DNA of 64,000 nucleotides. Source: Methylobacterium dankookense (GTDB lineage: Bacteria; Pseudomonadota; Alphaproteobacteria; Rhizobiales; Beijerinckiaceae). This document shows positions 24,752-33,496 of this stretch, piece after piece. The stretch is taken from positions 1 to 64,000 of the forward strand of contig NZ_CABFVH010000016.1 of NCBI RefSeq assembly GCF_902141855.1. Direction: 5' to 3'. A program made the translations under genes and the position numbers. The notes under the pieces were generated by a model. The model had not been told where the DNA came from, did no database searches, and was given only the letters and a program-made list of their open reading frames with translations. The number at the start of each line of letters is the position of its first letter. Position 1 is the first letter of the stretch.

Positions 24752-25219
24752 ATGACAGCTCCCACGACCGCCCCGATCCCGATCCTCTTCCTCAACGGCC
24801 CGAACGCCAACCTCTACGGGCTCGACCCGAGCGGCACCTACGGCAGCGAGAGCTTCCCCGCGCTCCAGGCCCGCTGCGAGCGGCACGCGGAGTCGATCGG
24901 CGTCGCCCTCGACTTCCGGCAGTCGAACCACGAAGGCGTGCTGGTGGACTGGATCCAGGAGGGGCGGGGGACGAAGGCCGGCCTCGTCATCAACGCGGCC
25001 GGGCTCACCTATAGCTCCGTGCCGATCCTCGACGCGCTGCTCGCCTTCCCAGGCCCGATCATCGAGACCCACATGAGCAACATCTGGAAGCGCGAGCCCT
25101 TCCGCCACCATTCCTACGTGTCGCGGGCGGCCACCGGCGTGATCGCCGGGCTCGGCGGCCTCGGCTACGCGCTCGCCATCACGGCGGTCGCCACATTGGT
25201 GCGGGAGGGCGGCAAGTGA
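24752..25219 (+). CDS. Type II 3-dehydroquinate dehydratase-like protein with altered active-site residues
   Basis: This 155-residue protein has the AroQ fold and several signatures: LNGPNANLYG, FRQSNHEGVLVDWIQEG, and THMSNIWKREPFRHHSY with the equivalent of the catalytic base (H107). The essential lid arginine of AroQ (R19 in the M. tuberculosis enzyme, in GRREPAVYG) is an aspartate here (D25 in LYGLDPSGTYG), and the position of H81 is Y87 (GLTYSSV). It may therefore not dehydrate 3-dehydroquinate. It lies in a catabolic cluster, coupled to a hydroxyacid dehydrogenase by a GTGA overlap. Family sure, reaction doubtful. Confidence 0.8.
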   Translation: MTAPTTAPIPILFLNGPNANLYGLDPSGTYGSESFPALQARCERHAESIGVALDFRQSNHEGVLVDWIQEGRGTKAGLVINAAGLTYSSVPILDALLAFPGPIIETHMSNIWKREPFRHHSYVSRAATGVIAGLGGLGYALAITAVATLVREGGK

Positions 25220-26148
25220 GAGAGACCCTGGTCTTCGCGAGCGCGGTCGATCCGATCGAGCCCTGGCGCGCGGCGCTGGAGGCGGAGCTGCCCGACCTCG
25301 CCATCCGCACCCCCGAGGAGATCGGGCTGGAGGACGACGTGCGCTACGCCCTGGTCTGGAAGCCGCCCATGGGGTTCTTCGCGCGGCATCCGAGCCTGCA
25401 GCTCGTCACCATCCTCGGTGCCGGGGCCGATGCGCTCGCCGGCCGCGACGACCTGCCCGCCGTGCCCGTCACCCGCCTCTCCGATCCCGAGATGGCGCGG
25501 ATGATGGCGCAGTACGTGCTGTTCGCGGTGCTGCGCTACGCCCGCGACATCCCGGCCTTCGAGGCGGCCCAGCGGGCGGGCCGCTGGCACTACGTCCACC
25601 CGCGCGAGGCCCGCGAGATCCGGGTCGGCGTGCTCGGCCTCGGCGAGCTCGGCGGCACGGCGGCCCAGGAGCTGGCGCGCCAGGGCTTCACGGTGTCCGG
25701 CTGGTCGCGCACGCCGAAGGACCTGCCCGGCATCGCCTGCCATGCCGGCACGGAGGCGCTGATCCCGTTCCTGCGCGAGACCGAGATCCTGGTGGTGATG
25801 CTGCCGCTGACCCCCCAGACCCGGCGCCTGCTCGGGGCGGCCGAGATCGCGGCGCTGCCCGCGGGCGCCAAGCTCGTCAACGTCTCGCGCGGTGCCGTCA
25901 TCGACGAGCCGGCGCTCGTGGCGGCCCTGGCCTCCGGCCGTCTCGGCGGGGCGACGCTCGACGTGTTCGAGACCGAGCCGCTGCCCGAGGGCCATGCCCT
26001 CTGGGGCATGGAGAGCGTGCTCGTCACGCCCCACCTCGCCTCGGTGGCGATCCCGGCCTCCGCCGCCCGGCAGGTGGCCGAGAACATCCGCCGGGTGCGC
26101 CGGGGGGAGGCCCCGGAACAGCAGGTGGACCTGGCGCGGGGGTATTGA
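25216..26148 (+). CDS. D-2-hydroxyacid dehydrogenase, GhrA-like
   Basis: This 310-residue NAD(P)-dependent enzyme starts at a GTG overlapping the AroQ-like stop. It has the Rossmann motif GVLGLGELGG, the cofactor-loop LPLTPQTRRLLG, and catalytic Arg/Glu/His positions in NVSRGAVIDE, FETEPLPEG and VTPHLAS, a complete set for the family. Members of the GhrA subgroup reduce glyoxylate and hydroxypyruvate. In this cluster it could instead handle an aromatic or side-chain 2-keto acid. Firm at family level. Confidence 0.85.
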   Translation: MRETLVFASAVDPIEPWRAALEAELPDLAIRTPEEIGLEDDVRYALVWKPPMGFFARHPSLQLVTILGAGADALAGRDDLPAVPVTRLSDPEMARMMAQYVLFAVLRYARDIPAFEAAQRAGRWHYVHPREAREIRVGVLGLGELGGTAAQELARQGFTVSGWSRTPKDLPGIACHAGTEALIPFLRETEILVVMLPLTPQTRRLLGAAEIAALPAGAKLVNVSRGAVIDEPALVAALASGRLGGATLDVFETEPLPEGHALWGMESVLVTPHLASVAIPASAARQVAENIRRVRRGEAPEQQVDLARGY

Positions 26149-26449
26149 GGGGCGCACAGACCGGCTCGCGCGGGTTCCCCTCTCCCCGCCGGGCGGGGGC
26201 GGAGGCGGAGCCGCAGCGGCGGTGAGGGGGTGATTCCGGACGAGGCTCTGTCGGAATCGCCCCCTCACCGTCGGCTGCCGCCTCGCTTCATGCCCCGGCA
26301 AGGGGGCATGAGGCCCTCTCCCCGCAAGCGGGGCGAGGGGAGACGCTCCCCTGCATCAAGAAACCCGATCCAGAGCCCTCCTGAAATCGTATTTTATCGC
26401 GTCGCCCGGGCGGTCCAGATTTCGGATCAGACCAGCACGGAGCTTCGAG
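26149..26449. repeat. Repeat-rich intergenic stretch and upstream region of the HpaB-like gene
   Basis: The first ~200 bp are family-D like repeats: CCCCGCCGGGCGGGG, a mirrored CGGTGAGGGGGTGATTC / CGCCCCCTCACCGTCGGC pair, and TGCCCC-GGCAA-GGGGCA hairpins. From about 26370 the sequence is AT-richer (CTGAAATCGTATTTTATCGC), which fits a promoter. GAAATCG at 26383-26389 is shared with the inverted repeat before the ABC importer. No gene seen. Confidence 0.55.
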
Positions 26450-27907
26450 ATGATCCGCACCGGGGACGAGTACCGCGCAGGCCTGCGGGACGGGCGCGAG
26501 GTCTGGATCGACGGCGAGCGGGTTCGGGACATCACGCGGCACCCGGCGCTCAAGCCGATCATCGACGTCAAGGCGCGCATGTACGACATGCAGCACGAGG
26601 CGGCCTACCAGGACCGGCTCACCTACGTCGAGGACAACCAGCGCAAGCCGATCTTCTACCGCCCGCCCCGCGAGCAGAAGGATTGGCACGACAAGACGAA
26701 GGCCATCGACCTCGTCCTGAAGGATATCGGCGGCGTCGTCACCCGCGTCGGCGACGAGACCATCGGCGAGATGTGGTCGCTGATGGACGGGCGCGACGTG
26801 CTCGCCGAGATCGACCCGCGCTTTGCCGACAACATCGACCGGCACGTACGCGCGGTGATCGAGACGGACGTGTTCCACGTCTCCGCCAACACCGATCCGA
26901 AGGGCGACCGCTCGCGGCCCCCGCAGGAGCAGGACCCGGACATGATGGTCCGCGTCACCCGCGAGACCGATGCCGGCATCATCGTCCGCGGCGCCAAGTA
27001 CGAGACCGCCTCGGCCTATGCCGACCAAGCCTTCCTGAAGCCCACCGTCGGCGCATGGAGCAGCGAGACGCTGTCCGACTACGCGGTCGGCTGCATCGTG
27101 AAGATGGGTGCGCCCGGCGTGAAGCACATCTGCCGCTCAGGCTTCGCCGGCAAGTCGAGCCCCGCCGACTACCCGCTCGCCAACCGCTTCGACGAGGTCG
27201 AGGCGCTGGTGGTGTTCGACGACGTGCTGATCCCGTGGGAGGACGTGTTCTTCTACCGGCACACCCGCGCCGCCCAGCACGTGCGCGCGACGCTGCACCG
27301 CTACTCCGCCTTTCCTTACGTCCTGCGCCTCCTCTACAACGCCGACATGATGATCGGCGCGGCGATGTGGAACGCCAAGCAGACCGGCCTCGACAAGCTG
27401 CAATCGGTCCGGGAGAAGCTCGCGGATCTGGCCTGCTACCGCGAGGGCATCAACGCCCACCTCACCGCCTCGATCGCCATGGCCGAGACGAGCCCCGGCG
27501 GGCTGCTGATGCCGCAGCAATCGATGCTCTATGCCGGCCGCGTCTTCGGCTGCTCGCAGCTGCCCGCGATGATGCACATCGCCCGCGAATTGTGCGGCGG
27601 CCAGATCTGCATCACCCCCAATGCCGACGCCTTCGCGGCGGAAGGGTCGGGCCAGTGGCTGAACAAGTTCTACAGCCTCAACGACCAGTGGCAGGCCGAC
27701 GACCGGCGCAAGCTCCTGGCCTTCGCCCGCGACCTCCTGAACTCGGACTATGCCGGCCACCGGCTGACCTTCGTGCAGTTCGCCCAGGCCCCGCACTTCA
27801 ACCACCTGGCCGCGGTCTACAACAGCTTCGACTTCTCGGGCCCCCTCGACTTCGTGCGCAAATCCGCCGGCCTCTCCGACCGGATCCTCGGCGGCGCGCA
27901 GCAATAG
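26450..27907 (+). CDS. 4-hydroxyphenylacetate 3-monooxygenase (HpaB)-type flavin-dependent oxygenase
   Basis: This 485-residue protein matches the HpaB/PvcC family of FADH2-using phenol hydroxylases. It has an N-terminal domain beginning TGDEYRAGLRDGREVWIDGE, the flavin-binding middle domain with RETDAGIIVRGAKYETASAY, and a C-terminal helical domain (FGCSQLPAMMHIARELCGGQ). Such enzymes insert one oxygen ortho to a phenolic OH using reduced flavin from a separate reductase. No reductase gene is adjacent; the fused flavin reductase at 38506 is the best candidate. It lies between the AroQ/hydroxyacid-dehydrogenase pair and the ABC importer. The exact substrate is unknown. Confidence 0.9.
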   Translation: MIRTGDEYRAGLRDGREVWIDGERVRDITRHPALKPIIDVKARMYDMQHEAAYQDRLTYVEDNQRKPIFYRPPREQKDWHDKTKAIDLVLKDIGGVVTRVGDETIGEMWSLMDGRDVLAEIDPRFADNIDRHVRAVIETDVFHVSANTDPKGDRSRPPQEQDPDMMVRVTRETDAGIIVRGAKYETASAYADQAFLKPTVGAWSSETLSDYAVGCIVKMGAPGVKHICRSGFAGKSSPADYPLANRFDEVEALVVFDDVLIPWEDVFFYRHTRAAQHVRATLHRYSAFPYVLRLLYNADMMIGAAMWNAKQTGLDKLQSVREKLADLACYREGINAHLTASIAMAETSPGGLLMPQQSMLYAGRVFGCSQLPAMMHIARELCGGQICITPNADAFAAEGSGQWLNKFYSLNDQWQADDRRKLLAFARDLLNSDYAGHRLTFVQFAQAPHFNHLAAVYNSFDFSGPLDFVRKSAGLSDRILGGAQQ

Positions 27908-28050
27908 GCGTCGCGGCTCCGCGAAGCCGCGGCGGGGAATGGCGCACCGGTTCCGGTGCGCAAGTCGATCGCAGGCCGGGATCCGGCCTGCGATCCGTAT
28001 TGCGTGAACAGGGCAAGGATATCCATACTGCAAACACCGAACTGATTTCG

Positions 28051-28079
28051 ATTTCTGCACAGCAATTCAAGAAATCGGC
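28051..28079. promoter_or_regulatory. Inverted repeat upstream of the ABC importer operon, possible LysR site
   Basis: CGATTTCT (28051-28058) and AGAAATCG (28072-28079) form perfect 8-bp arms 13 bp apart, inside an AT-rich patch 52 bp before the substrate-binding gene's start. The GAAATCG core also appears before the HpaB-like gene at 26383. A binding site for the local LysR is plausible. Confidence 0.45.
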
Positions 28080-28130
28080 ACGGAGTTTGCTAGGGCATTG
28101 CGGCGAAACACTCGCGAAGGAGTTGACAGC

Positions 28131-29165
28131 GTGAAGCGCTATCTGGCCCCCATCCTTGCCCTCACGGCCCTGGTCGCGACCGTCGCGCCCGGGCAGGCGG
28201 CGGAGAAACTCGTCGTCAGCACCTGGGGCGGCAGCTTCCGCGACCTGATCGACGAGGCCATCGCCACCAAGTTCAAGGCCGAGACCGGCGCCGAGGTCGA
28301 GTACATCACCGGCGGCACCATCGACCGGCTGAACAAGGCCAAGCTCGCCAAGGACAATCCGGAGAGCGACGTCACCTTCACCACCGCCCATGTCGGCTGG
28401 CTCTACGTCAATGACGGGCTGTTCGAGACCCTCGACCTCGGCAAGGTCCCAAACGCGAAGAATCTCGTCGAGCAGGCTAAGGTCAGCCCCGCCCATATCG
28501 GCACCTGGGGCTACGTCTACACGATCGGCTACCGCGAGGACCTGGCGCCGAAGGGCATGACCTTCGGCTCCTGGGCCGATCTCTGGGACCCGAAGCTGAA
28601 GAACAGCCTCGCCGCGCCGGATTTCGACCCGAGCCACATCATCGCCGTCTCGGCGATCCTGTCGGGCGCCGATCCCGCCACCTGGGAGAAGGGCCAGGCC
28701 AAGCTCGAGGCGCTGAAGCCCAATTTCCGGGCCTTCTACACCAACGACGCCAACAGCCAGCAGCTCATCGCCACCGGCGAGACCCCGGTCCAGGTCGTGC
28801 TGACCATGAACGCCTATTACATGAAGGGCCAGGACGTGCCGATCACCGTGGTGATTCCGAAGGAGGGCGGGGTGCTCGGCATCGACACGGTGGCGATCAA
28901 CAAGGGCTCGAAGAAGGCCGAGCTCGCCTACAAGTTCATCAACATCGCCCTCGACCCCGAGGTGCAGGCCAAGATCGCCCAGCTCAAGAAGGGCAGCCCC
29001 ACCGTCACCAACGCCAAGGTCGATCCCGAGACCGCGAAGCTCCCGGGCGTGTTCACCACGGCTGAGCAGTGGAAGACGCAGGCCATCAACATCGACCCGA
29101 AGCTGAGGGCCGAGAAGACCGCGCTCTGGCGCAAGTGGTTCGCCGAGAACATCATGGCGCGGTGA
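28131..29165 (+). CDS. ABC transporter periplasmic substrate-binding protein, polyamine/Fe-type
   Basis: This 344-residue protein starts at GTG 28131, chosen because AAGGAG lies 8 nt upstream and the signal peptide (YLAPILALTALVATVAPGQA) begins there. The mature protein has the PotD/AfuA-type opening LVVSTWGGSFRDLIDEAIAT and the WADLWDPKLKNSLAAPDF segment typical of spermidine/putrescine-like binding proteins. The family takes many substrates besides polyamines, including aromatic acids and opines. It heads the importer genes but is separated from the permeases by a 142-bp repeat, which may let it be made in excess. Confidence 0.9.
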   Translation: MKRYLAPILALTALVATVAPGQAAEKLVVSTWGGSFRDLIDEAIATKFKAETGAEVEYITGGTIDRLNKAKLAKDNPESDVTFTTAHVGWLYVNDGLFETLDLGKVPNAKNLVEQAKVSPAHIGTWGYVYTIGYREDLAPKGMTFGSWADLWDPKLKNSLAAPDFDPSHIIAVSAILSGADPATWEKGQAKLEALKPNFRAFYTNDANSQQLIATGETPVQVVLTMNAYYMKGQDVPITVVIPKEGGVLGIDTVAINKGSKKAELAYKFINIALDPEVQAKIAQLKKGSPTVTNAKVDPETAKLPGVFTTAEQWKTQAINIDPKLRAEKTALWRKWFAENIMAR

Positions 29166-29307
29166 GGCCGGTTCCTTATTCCCCTCCCCCTTGCGGGGAG
29201 GGGCCAGGGGTGGGGGTGGCCCAGAAGGCACCGCCCCGCTCCATCCTGAACCACCCCCACCTCCGGCTCCTCCCCGCAAGGGGGAGGAGAGCCTTCCGGG
29301 GAGCCCC
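29166..29307. repeat. Paired palindromic repeat (family D) inside the ABC operon
   Basis: Two hairpins (CCCCTCCCC 29181-29189 with GGGGAGGGG 29195-29203; CTCCTCCCC 29267-29275 with GGGGAGGAG 29281-29289) flank a larger inverted pair, GTGGGGGTGG (29210-29219) and CCACCCCCAC (29251-29260). The whole could fold as one cruciform RNA between the binding-protein and permease genes. A role in mRNA stability or partial termination is likely. Confidence 0.7.
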
Positions 29308-30171
29308 ATGAGACCCGCGATCCGCCGCCGGCCCTTCCTGCCCCTGTTCGTGACCCCGGCCGTGCTGGTGGCCGCCGCGATCGTCGCCGCCATGGCCGCG
29401 ATCCTGCGCTACAGCCTGCACGCCTACGTGCCGGGCTCCCTCGACGTCGGCGGGTTCACGCTGGAGAACTTCGCCGACCTGACCCGCCCGATCGTGCTCA
29501 GGGCCTTGCGCGACACGGTGCTGATCTGCTTCGAGACGGCGCTCATCACCCTCGTCGTCGGCTATCCCGTCGCCTACGCGCTGGTGCGGACCCGCTCGGT
29601 CCTGCTCAAATCCGTCATCCTCGTCACGGCGGTGACGCCGCTCTTCCTCGGCGAGGTGGTGCGGACCTATGCCTGGACGGTGGTTCTGGGCAATACCGGC
29701 TTCGTCAACGCGATGCTGCGCCAGGTCGGGCTGATCGAGCGGCCGATCCAGTTCATGTTCACCGAGCTCGGGGTGATCGTCGCCCTCGTCCACGTGACGC
29801 TGCCGGTGATGGTGATCATGCTGGCCGCGGCGCTCGCCCATATCGACCGCGACTACGAGCGCGCCGCCCAGAGCCTCGGGGCCGGGCCGGTGCGGGCCTT
29901 CCTCACCGTGACGCTGCCGCTCTCCATGCCCGGCGTGGTGGCGGGCTTCACCACCGCCTTCGCCTGGACCTTCAGCGCCTTCGCGACGCCCCAGGTGATC
30001 GGCGGCGGCAAGGTCGGCGTGGTCTCGACGCTGGTCTACCAACTCGGCCTGTCCTCCTTCAATTTCCCGGTCGCCGCCTCCTTGAGCCTCGCCGGCCTCG
30101 TGCTGGCGCTCGGCACGATGTGGGCGGTGCGCCGGGCCGCGCGGCCCTTCGAGGCGATGGGAGGCCATTGA
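29308..30171 (+). CDS. ABC transporter permease, PotB-like
   Basis: This 287-residue inner-membrane permease has six hydrophobic segments and the conserved cytoplasmic EAA loop (YERAAQSLGAGPVRAFLTVT). The start at ATG 29308 follows the repeat hairpin directly. PotB-type permeases pair with a PotC-type partner, here the next gene (overlap TGATG). It belongs to the polyamine/opine/phosphonate-type importer encoded with the binding protein at 28131 and ATPase at 30970. Confidence 0.9.
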   Translation: MRPAIRRRPFLPLFVTPAVLVAAAIVAAMAAILRYSLHAYVPGSLDVGGFTLENFADLTRPIVLRALRDTVLICFETALITLVVGYPVAYALVRTRSVLLKSVILVTAVTPLFLGEVVRTYAWTVVLGNTGFVNAMLRQVGLIERPIQFMFTELGVIVALVHVTLPVMVIMLAAALAHIDRDYERAAQSLGAGPVRAFLTVTLPLSMPGVVAGFTTAFAWTFSAFATPQVIGGGKVGVVSTLVYQLGLSSFNFPVAASLSLAGLVLALGTMWAVRRAARPFEAMGGH

Positions 30172-30989
30172 TGCGCCGCGGCCTCCGCACCCGGATCCTC
30201 GGGATCTCCGGCACGCTCCTCGTCGCCCTGATCCTGGCCTTCATCGTGCTGCCGGCCTTCGTGGTGACGCTCGCCGCCTTCAACGACCGGGCGATCCTGA
30301 GCTTCCCGCCGGCCAAGTACTCCACGCGCTGGTTCACCCGGGCGCTGACCTACCGCGACTTCCAGACGGGGCTGTGGAACAGCCTCGTGGTCACGGCCTG
30401 GGCCTCATCCATCGCGCTCGCCGTGGGCACGGGCTTCGCCATCGCGCTGAAGCGCTACGCCTTCCGCCTCAAGGACACGCTGGAGGGCGTACTGCTCTCG
30501 CCGCTCATCGTGCCCCACTTCACCATCGGCCTCGGGCTGCTCGTGCTGGCGACCGGGCTCGGCGCGGCGCGGGGCTTCGCGGTCGTGGTGGTCACCCACG
30601 TCATCGTGGTGCTGCCCTTCGTGATCCGCAGCGTCTACATCTCGCTGCAGAACATCGACGAGCGGCTGGAGCTCGCCGCCGCGAGCCTCGGCGCGCGGCC
30701 GGGCCGGGTGCTCACCACCATCACCCTGCCGCTGCTGGCGCCCGGCCTCGTCAGCGGCTGGCTGTTCGCGGCGATCCTCTCCTTCAACGAGTTCACCGCC
30801 TCGCTCTTCGTGACGGGGCAGGCGACCCAGACCCTGCCGGTGGCGATGTACGGCTATGTCCGCGAATTCGCGGACCCGACGCTGGCGGCGGTCTCGGTGA
30901 TCTACATCGCGGTGACGGCCGCCCTGCTCACCGTCGCCAACACGTTCCTCGGGCTCGGCAAGGTGCTGAATGTTGAGCAAGGCCGTTGA
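30171..30989 (+). CDS. ABC transporter permease, PotC-like
   Basis: This 272-residue permease starts at the ATG that overlaps the previous stop by 1 bp. It has six predicted spans and the EAA loop LELAAASLGARPGRVLTTIT, the docking site for the ATPase. LSFNEFTASLFVTG is a PotC-type signature. It overlaps the ATPase gene by 20 bp, so the three are translated together. It completes the membrane channel of the importer. Confidence 0.9.
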   Translation: MRRGLRTRILGISGTLLVALILAFIVLPAFVVTLAAFNDRAILSFPPAKYSTRWFTRALTYRDFQTGLWNSLVVTAWASSIALAVGTGFAIALKRYAFRLKDTLEGVLLSPLIVPHFTIGLGLLVLATGLGAARGFAVVVVTHVIVVLPFVIRSVYISLQNIDERLELAAASLGARPGRVLTTITLPLLAPGLVSGWLFAAILSFNEFTASLFVTGQATQTLPVAMYGYVREFADPTLAAVSVIYIAVTAALLTVANTFLGLGKVLNVEQGR

Positions 30990-32139
30990 CCTCTCCCCGC
31001 CGGCGAACCTGCCCGGCACCGCCCCGAGCCCGCGGCCCGCGCCGGCGGTGCGCCTCGACGGGGTCGTGAAGCGCTTCGGCACGGTCACGGCGCTGGAGGA
31101 GACCTGGCTGCAGGTGGAGCAGGGCGAGTTCCTGACGCTGCTCGGGCCGTCCGGCTGCGGCAAGACCACCCTGCTCAACCTGATGGCGGGCTTCCTGGAG
31201 GCGGATGCCGGCGAGATCTTCATCGGCGGCGACCTCGTCACGGCGACGCCCCCCTACGAGCGCCAGATCGGCATCGTGTTCCAGAACTACGCCCTGTTCC
31301 CGCATATGAGCGTCGCCAAGAACGTCGGCTACGGCCTGCGCATGCGCGGGGTGGGGAAGCGCGAGATCGCCGAGCGGGTGGGGCAGGCCCTCGACCTCGT
31401 GAAGCTCTCGGGGCTGGCCGACCGCTCACCCCGCCAGCTCTCCGGCGGCCAGCAGCAGCGCGTTGCCCTCGCCCGGGCGCTCGTCATCCGGCCGAAGGTG
31501 CTGCTCCTCGACGAGCCCTTCTCGGCCCTCGACAAGAACCTGCGCGGCGCGATGCAGGTGGAGCTGAAGGAGATCCAGCGCCGGCTCGGCGTCACCACCG
31601 TCTTCGTCACCCACGACCAGGGCGAGGCGCTCAGCATGTCCGACCGCATCGTGGTGATGTCGGCCGGCCGCATCCGCCAGATCGGCACGCCGGATCAGGT
31701 CTACCGCCACCCGCAGGACCGCTTCGTGGCGGGCTTCATCGGCGACGTGAACCGGCTGCCCGCCCGGCTGGAAGCCTGCGCGGGCGAGCGCGCCACCGTG
31801 ACGATCCGCGACCTGCGCCGGGAGGTCGAGGCCGGCGCCCTGCGCGACTGCGCCCCCGGCGCGGCGGTCGACGTGTTCGTGCGGCCGGACCACCTCACCC
31901 TACGCCCCGCGGGCGAGCCCGGAACCCTGCCGGCCAGGGTCGCGGCCCTCGTCTACCAGGGCTCCCATATCGACCTGCACGCAGACCTCGACTTGAGCGC
32001 CACGGAGGGCGCGAGCGCGGGCGGGCGCGTGGTGGTGCGGATGCCGGGACAGGGGGCGCTCGCCACCCACGCCCCGGGCACCGAGATCGGCCTCCTCGTG
32101 CCCCAGGCCGGCCTCGTCGCCTTCCCGCCGGAGGGGTGA
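30970..32139 (+). CDS. ABC transporter ATP-binding protein, PotA-like
   Basis: This 389-residue ATPase contains Walker A GPSGCGKTTLLN, the Q-loop FQNYALFPHMSV, the ABC signature LSGGQQQRVALARAL, Walker B VLLLDEPFSALD and the H-loop VTHDQGEA. A C-terminal TOBE-type regulatory domain (about 280-385) is present. A Pro-rich N-terminal extension of about 25 residues precedes the fold. It powers the importer encoded by the preceding three genes. Followed by a family-C hairpin at about 32193. Confidence 0.95.
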   Translation: MLSKAVDLSPPANLPGTAPSPRPAPAVRLDGVVKRFGTVTALEETWLQVEQGEFLTLLGPSGCGKTTLLNLMAGFLEADAGEIFIGGDLVTATPPYERQIGIVFQNYALFPHMSVAKNVGYGLRMRGVGKREIAERVGQALDLVKLSGLADRSPRQLSGGQQQRVALARALVIRPKVLLLDEPFSALDKNLRGAMQVELKEIQRRLGVTTVFVTHDQGEALSMSDRIVVMSAGRIRQIGTPDQVYRHPQDRFVAGFIGDVNRLPARLEACAGERATVTIRDLRREVEAGALRDCAPGAAVDVFVRPDHLTLRPAGEPGTLPARVAALVYQGSHIDLHADLDLSATEGASAGGRVVVRMPGQGALATHAPGTEIGLLVPQAGLVAFPPEG

Positions 32140-32189
32140 TGCGCTCTCGGGTCCCTGCAGCGGCACAACGCAGTCCGCATGGTGCGCGG

Positions 32190-32222
32190 GGGTCCCTCTC
32201 CCGAACGGGAGCGGGGACGCGT
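32190..32222. repeat. Palindromic repeat, family C
   Basis: GTCCCTCTCCCG-AA-CGGGAGCGGGGAC forms a strong hairpin between the ATPase gene and the GlcG/HbpS-type gene. One arm carries a single mismatch relative to the copies at 17590 and 60000. Confidence 0.65.
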
Positions 32223-32272
32223 CGCGCCCGGGCAGAGCCCGTATCGAGATGGATCGAACCGAGTAGGAAACC

Positions 32273-32698
32273 ATGGAATCCACCCGCCCCTCGTTGCGCC
32301 TCACCCATGAGGCGGCGCTGAAGGCCGTCGCGGCCGCCGCCGCCCATGCCGGATCCCTCGGGGTCGGCCAGAACATCGCGGTGGTGGACGAGGGCGGCAA
32401 CCTCCTCGCCTTCCTGCGCATGGACGGGGCCAAGCTGCTCTCGCGCGAGACCGCGCTCTCGAAGGCGATCAGCGCCGCCTCGCACCGCCAGCCGACCGCG
32501 CGGCTCGATCCCGAGCTGGAGCTGAAGCTCGCCATCGCCGCGGGCGGGCGGCTGACCAACCTCGAGGGCGGGTTGCCGATCCTGTTCGGCGGCACCTGCG
32601 TCGGCGGCATCGGCGTCGGCTCGGGCACCGGCAAGCAGGACATCGCCTGCGCGCGGGCGGGGCTCGAAGCCATTGGCGCGGACCTGCCGGACGCCTGA
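32273..32698 (+). CDS. GlcG/HbpS-family protein
   Basis: This 141-residue single-domain protein has the family pattern GQNIAVVDEGGNLLAFLRMD, then LSKAISAASHRQPT and a closing CVGGIGVGSGTGKQDIACARAGL. GlcG/HbpS proteins can bind heme or act as oligomeric accessory proteins in catabolic operons (for example beside glycolate or aromatic oxidations). It lacks a signal peptide and is therefore probably cytoplasmic. It belongs to the same transcription direction as the importer and GST genes. Exact role unknown. Confidence 0.85.
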   Translation: MESTRPSLRLTHEAALKAVAAAAAHAGSLGVGQNIAVVDEGGNLLAFLRMDGAKLLSRETALSKAISAASHRQPTARLDPELELKLAIAAGGRLTNLEGGLPILFGGTCVGGIGVGSGTGKQDIACARAGLEAIGADLPDA

Positions 32699-32713
32699 CG
32701 GAGAGACCCCGAC

Positions 32714-33325
32714 ATGAAGCTCCTCTACGCACAGACCTCCCCGTATGTCCGCAAGGTCCTGGTGCTCGCCCACGAGACCGGCCAGGCCGATGCCATCGAG
32801 CTGGTGCCGGTGGCCGCCGTGCCGACCGAGCGCAACCCGGAGACGATCCCCCACAACCCGCTCGGCAAGGTCCCGACCCTGATCACCGCGGAGGGCGCCG
32901 CCCTGTTCGACAGCCGGGTGATCTGCGAATACCTCGACGCGCGCTCCCCCGGCCCGCGCCTGTTCCCCGAGGGCGAGGCCCGCTGGGACGCGCTCGCCCG
33001 GCAGGCGCTCGCCGACGGGTTGCTCGATGCGGCGCTGCTCACCCGCTACGAGCGCGCGATGCGGCCGGAGGCCCTGCGCTGGGAGGCCTGGGAGGCCGGC
33101 CAGCGCGCCAAGATCGCCGGCGCCCTCGACCGGATCGAGGCGACGCTGCCCGCATTCCGGGACAGGCTCGACATCGGCACGGTGGCGACCGCCTGCGCCC
33201 TCGGCTACCTCGATTTCCGCTTCCCCGATCTCGGCTGGCGCGATAACCGGCCCGTCGCGGCGGCGTGGTACGCGGCATTCGGGCAGCGCCCCTCGATGCA
33301 GCGCACGGCGCCGCCGCAGGGCTGA
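32714..33325 (+). CDS. Glutathione S-transferase
   Basis: This 203-residue protein has an N-terminal thioredoxin-like domain with the G-site region TSPYVRKVLVLAHETG and NPLGKVPTL, LFDSRVICEYLD (the glutathione-binding Ser loop), and an all-helical C-terminal domain from about residue 85. It resembles the YibF-type bacterial GSTs. In this cluster it may handle a reactive quinone or epoxide product of the oxygenase. Last gene of the locus-one run; 15 bp after the GlcG/HbpS-type gene, with GGAGAG as ribosome site. Confidence 0.9.
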   Translation: MKLLYAQTSPYVRKVLVLAHETGQADAIELVPVAAVPTERNPETIPHNPLGKVPTLITAEGAALFDSRVICEYLDARSPGPRLFPEGEARWDALARQALADGLLDAALLTRYERAMRPEALRWEAWEAGQRAKIAGALDRIEATLPAFRDRLDIGTVATACALGYLDFRFPDLGWRDNRPVAAAWYAAFGQRPSMQRTAPPQG

Positions 33326-33496
33326 GCGGCGCCCTGCGTAGTCGTCCCGGATCACAAGTCCCGCCCCGTGTCTCACCGTCCCCGCCGCCTACCCCAGTTG
33401 GGGCATGCGAGAGCGGCCATGATATTGAATACCATCTGGGAAAGGGCCCGCGCCGCAGCGGCGTGGGCAGGATAAGGGTTCGGGATCGTGGCCGGG

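Noticed and set aside
33419..33475. An 18-codon frame (MILNTIWERARAAAAWAG) before the tiny membrane protein
   Set aside because: Too short, with no ribosome site and no supporting feature.
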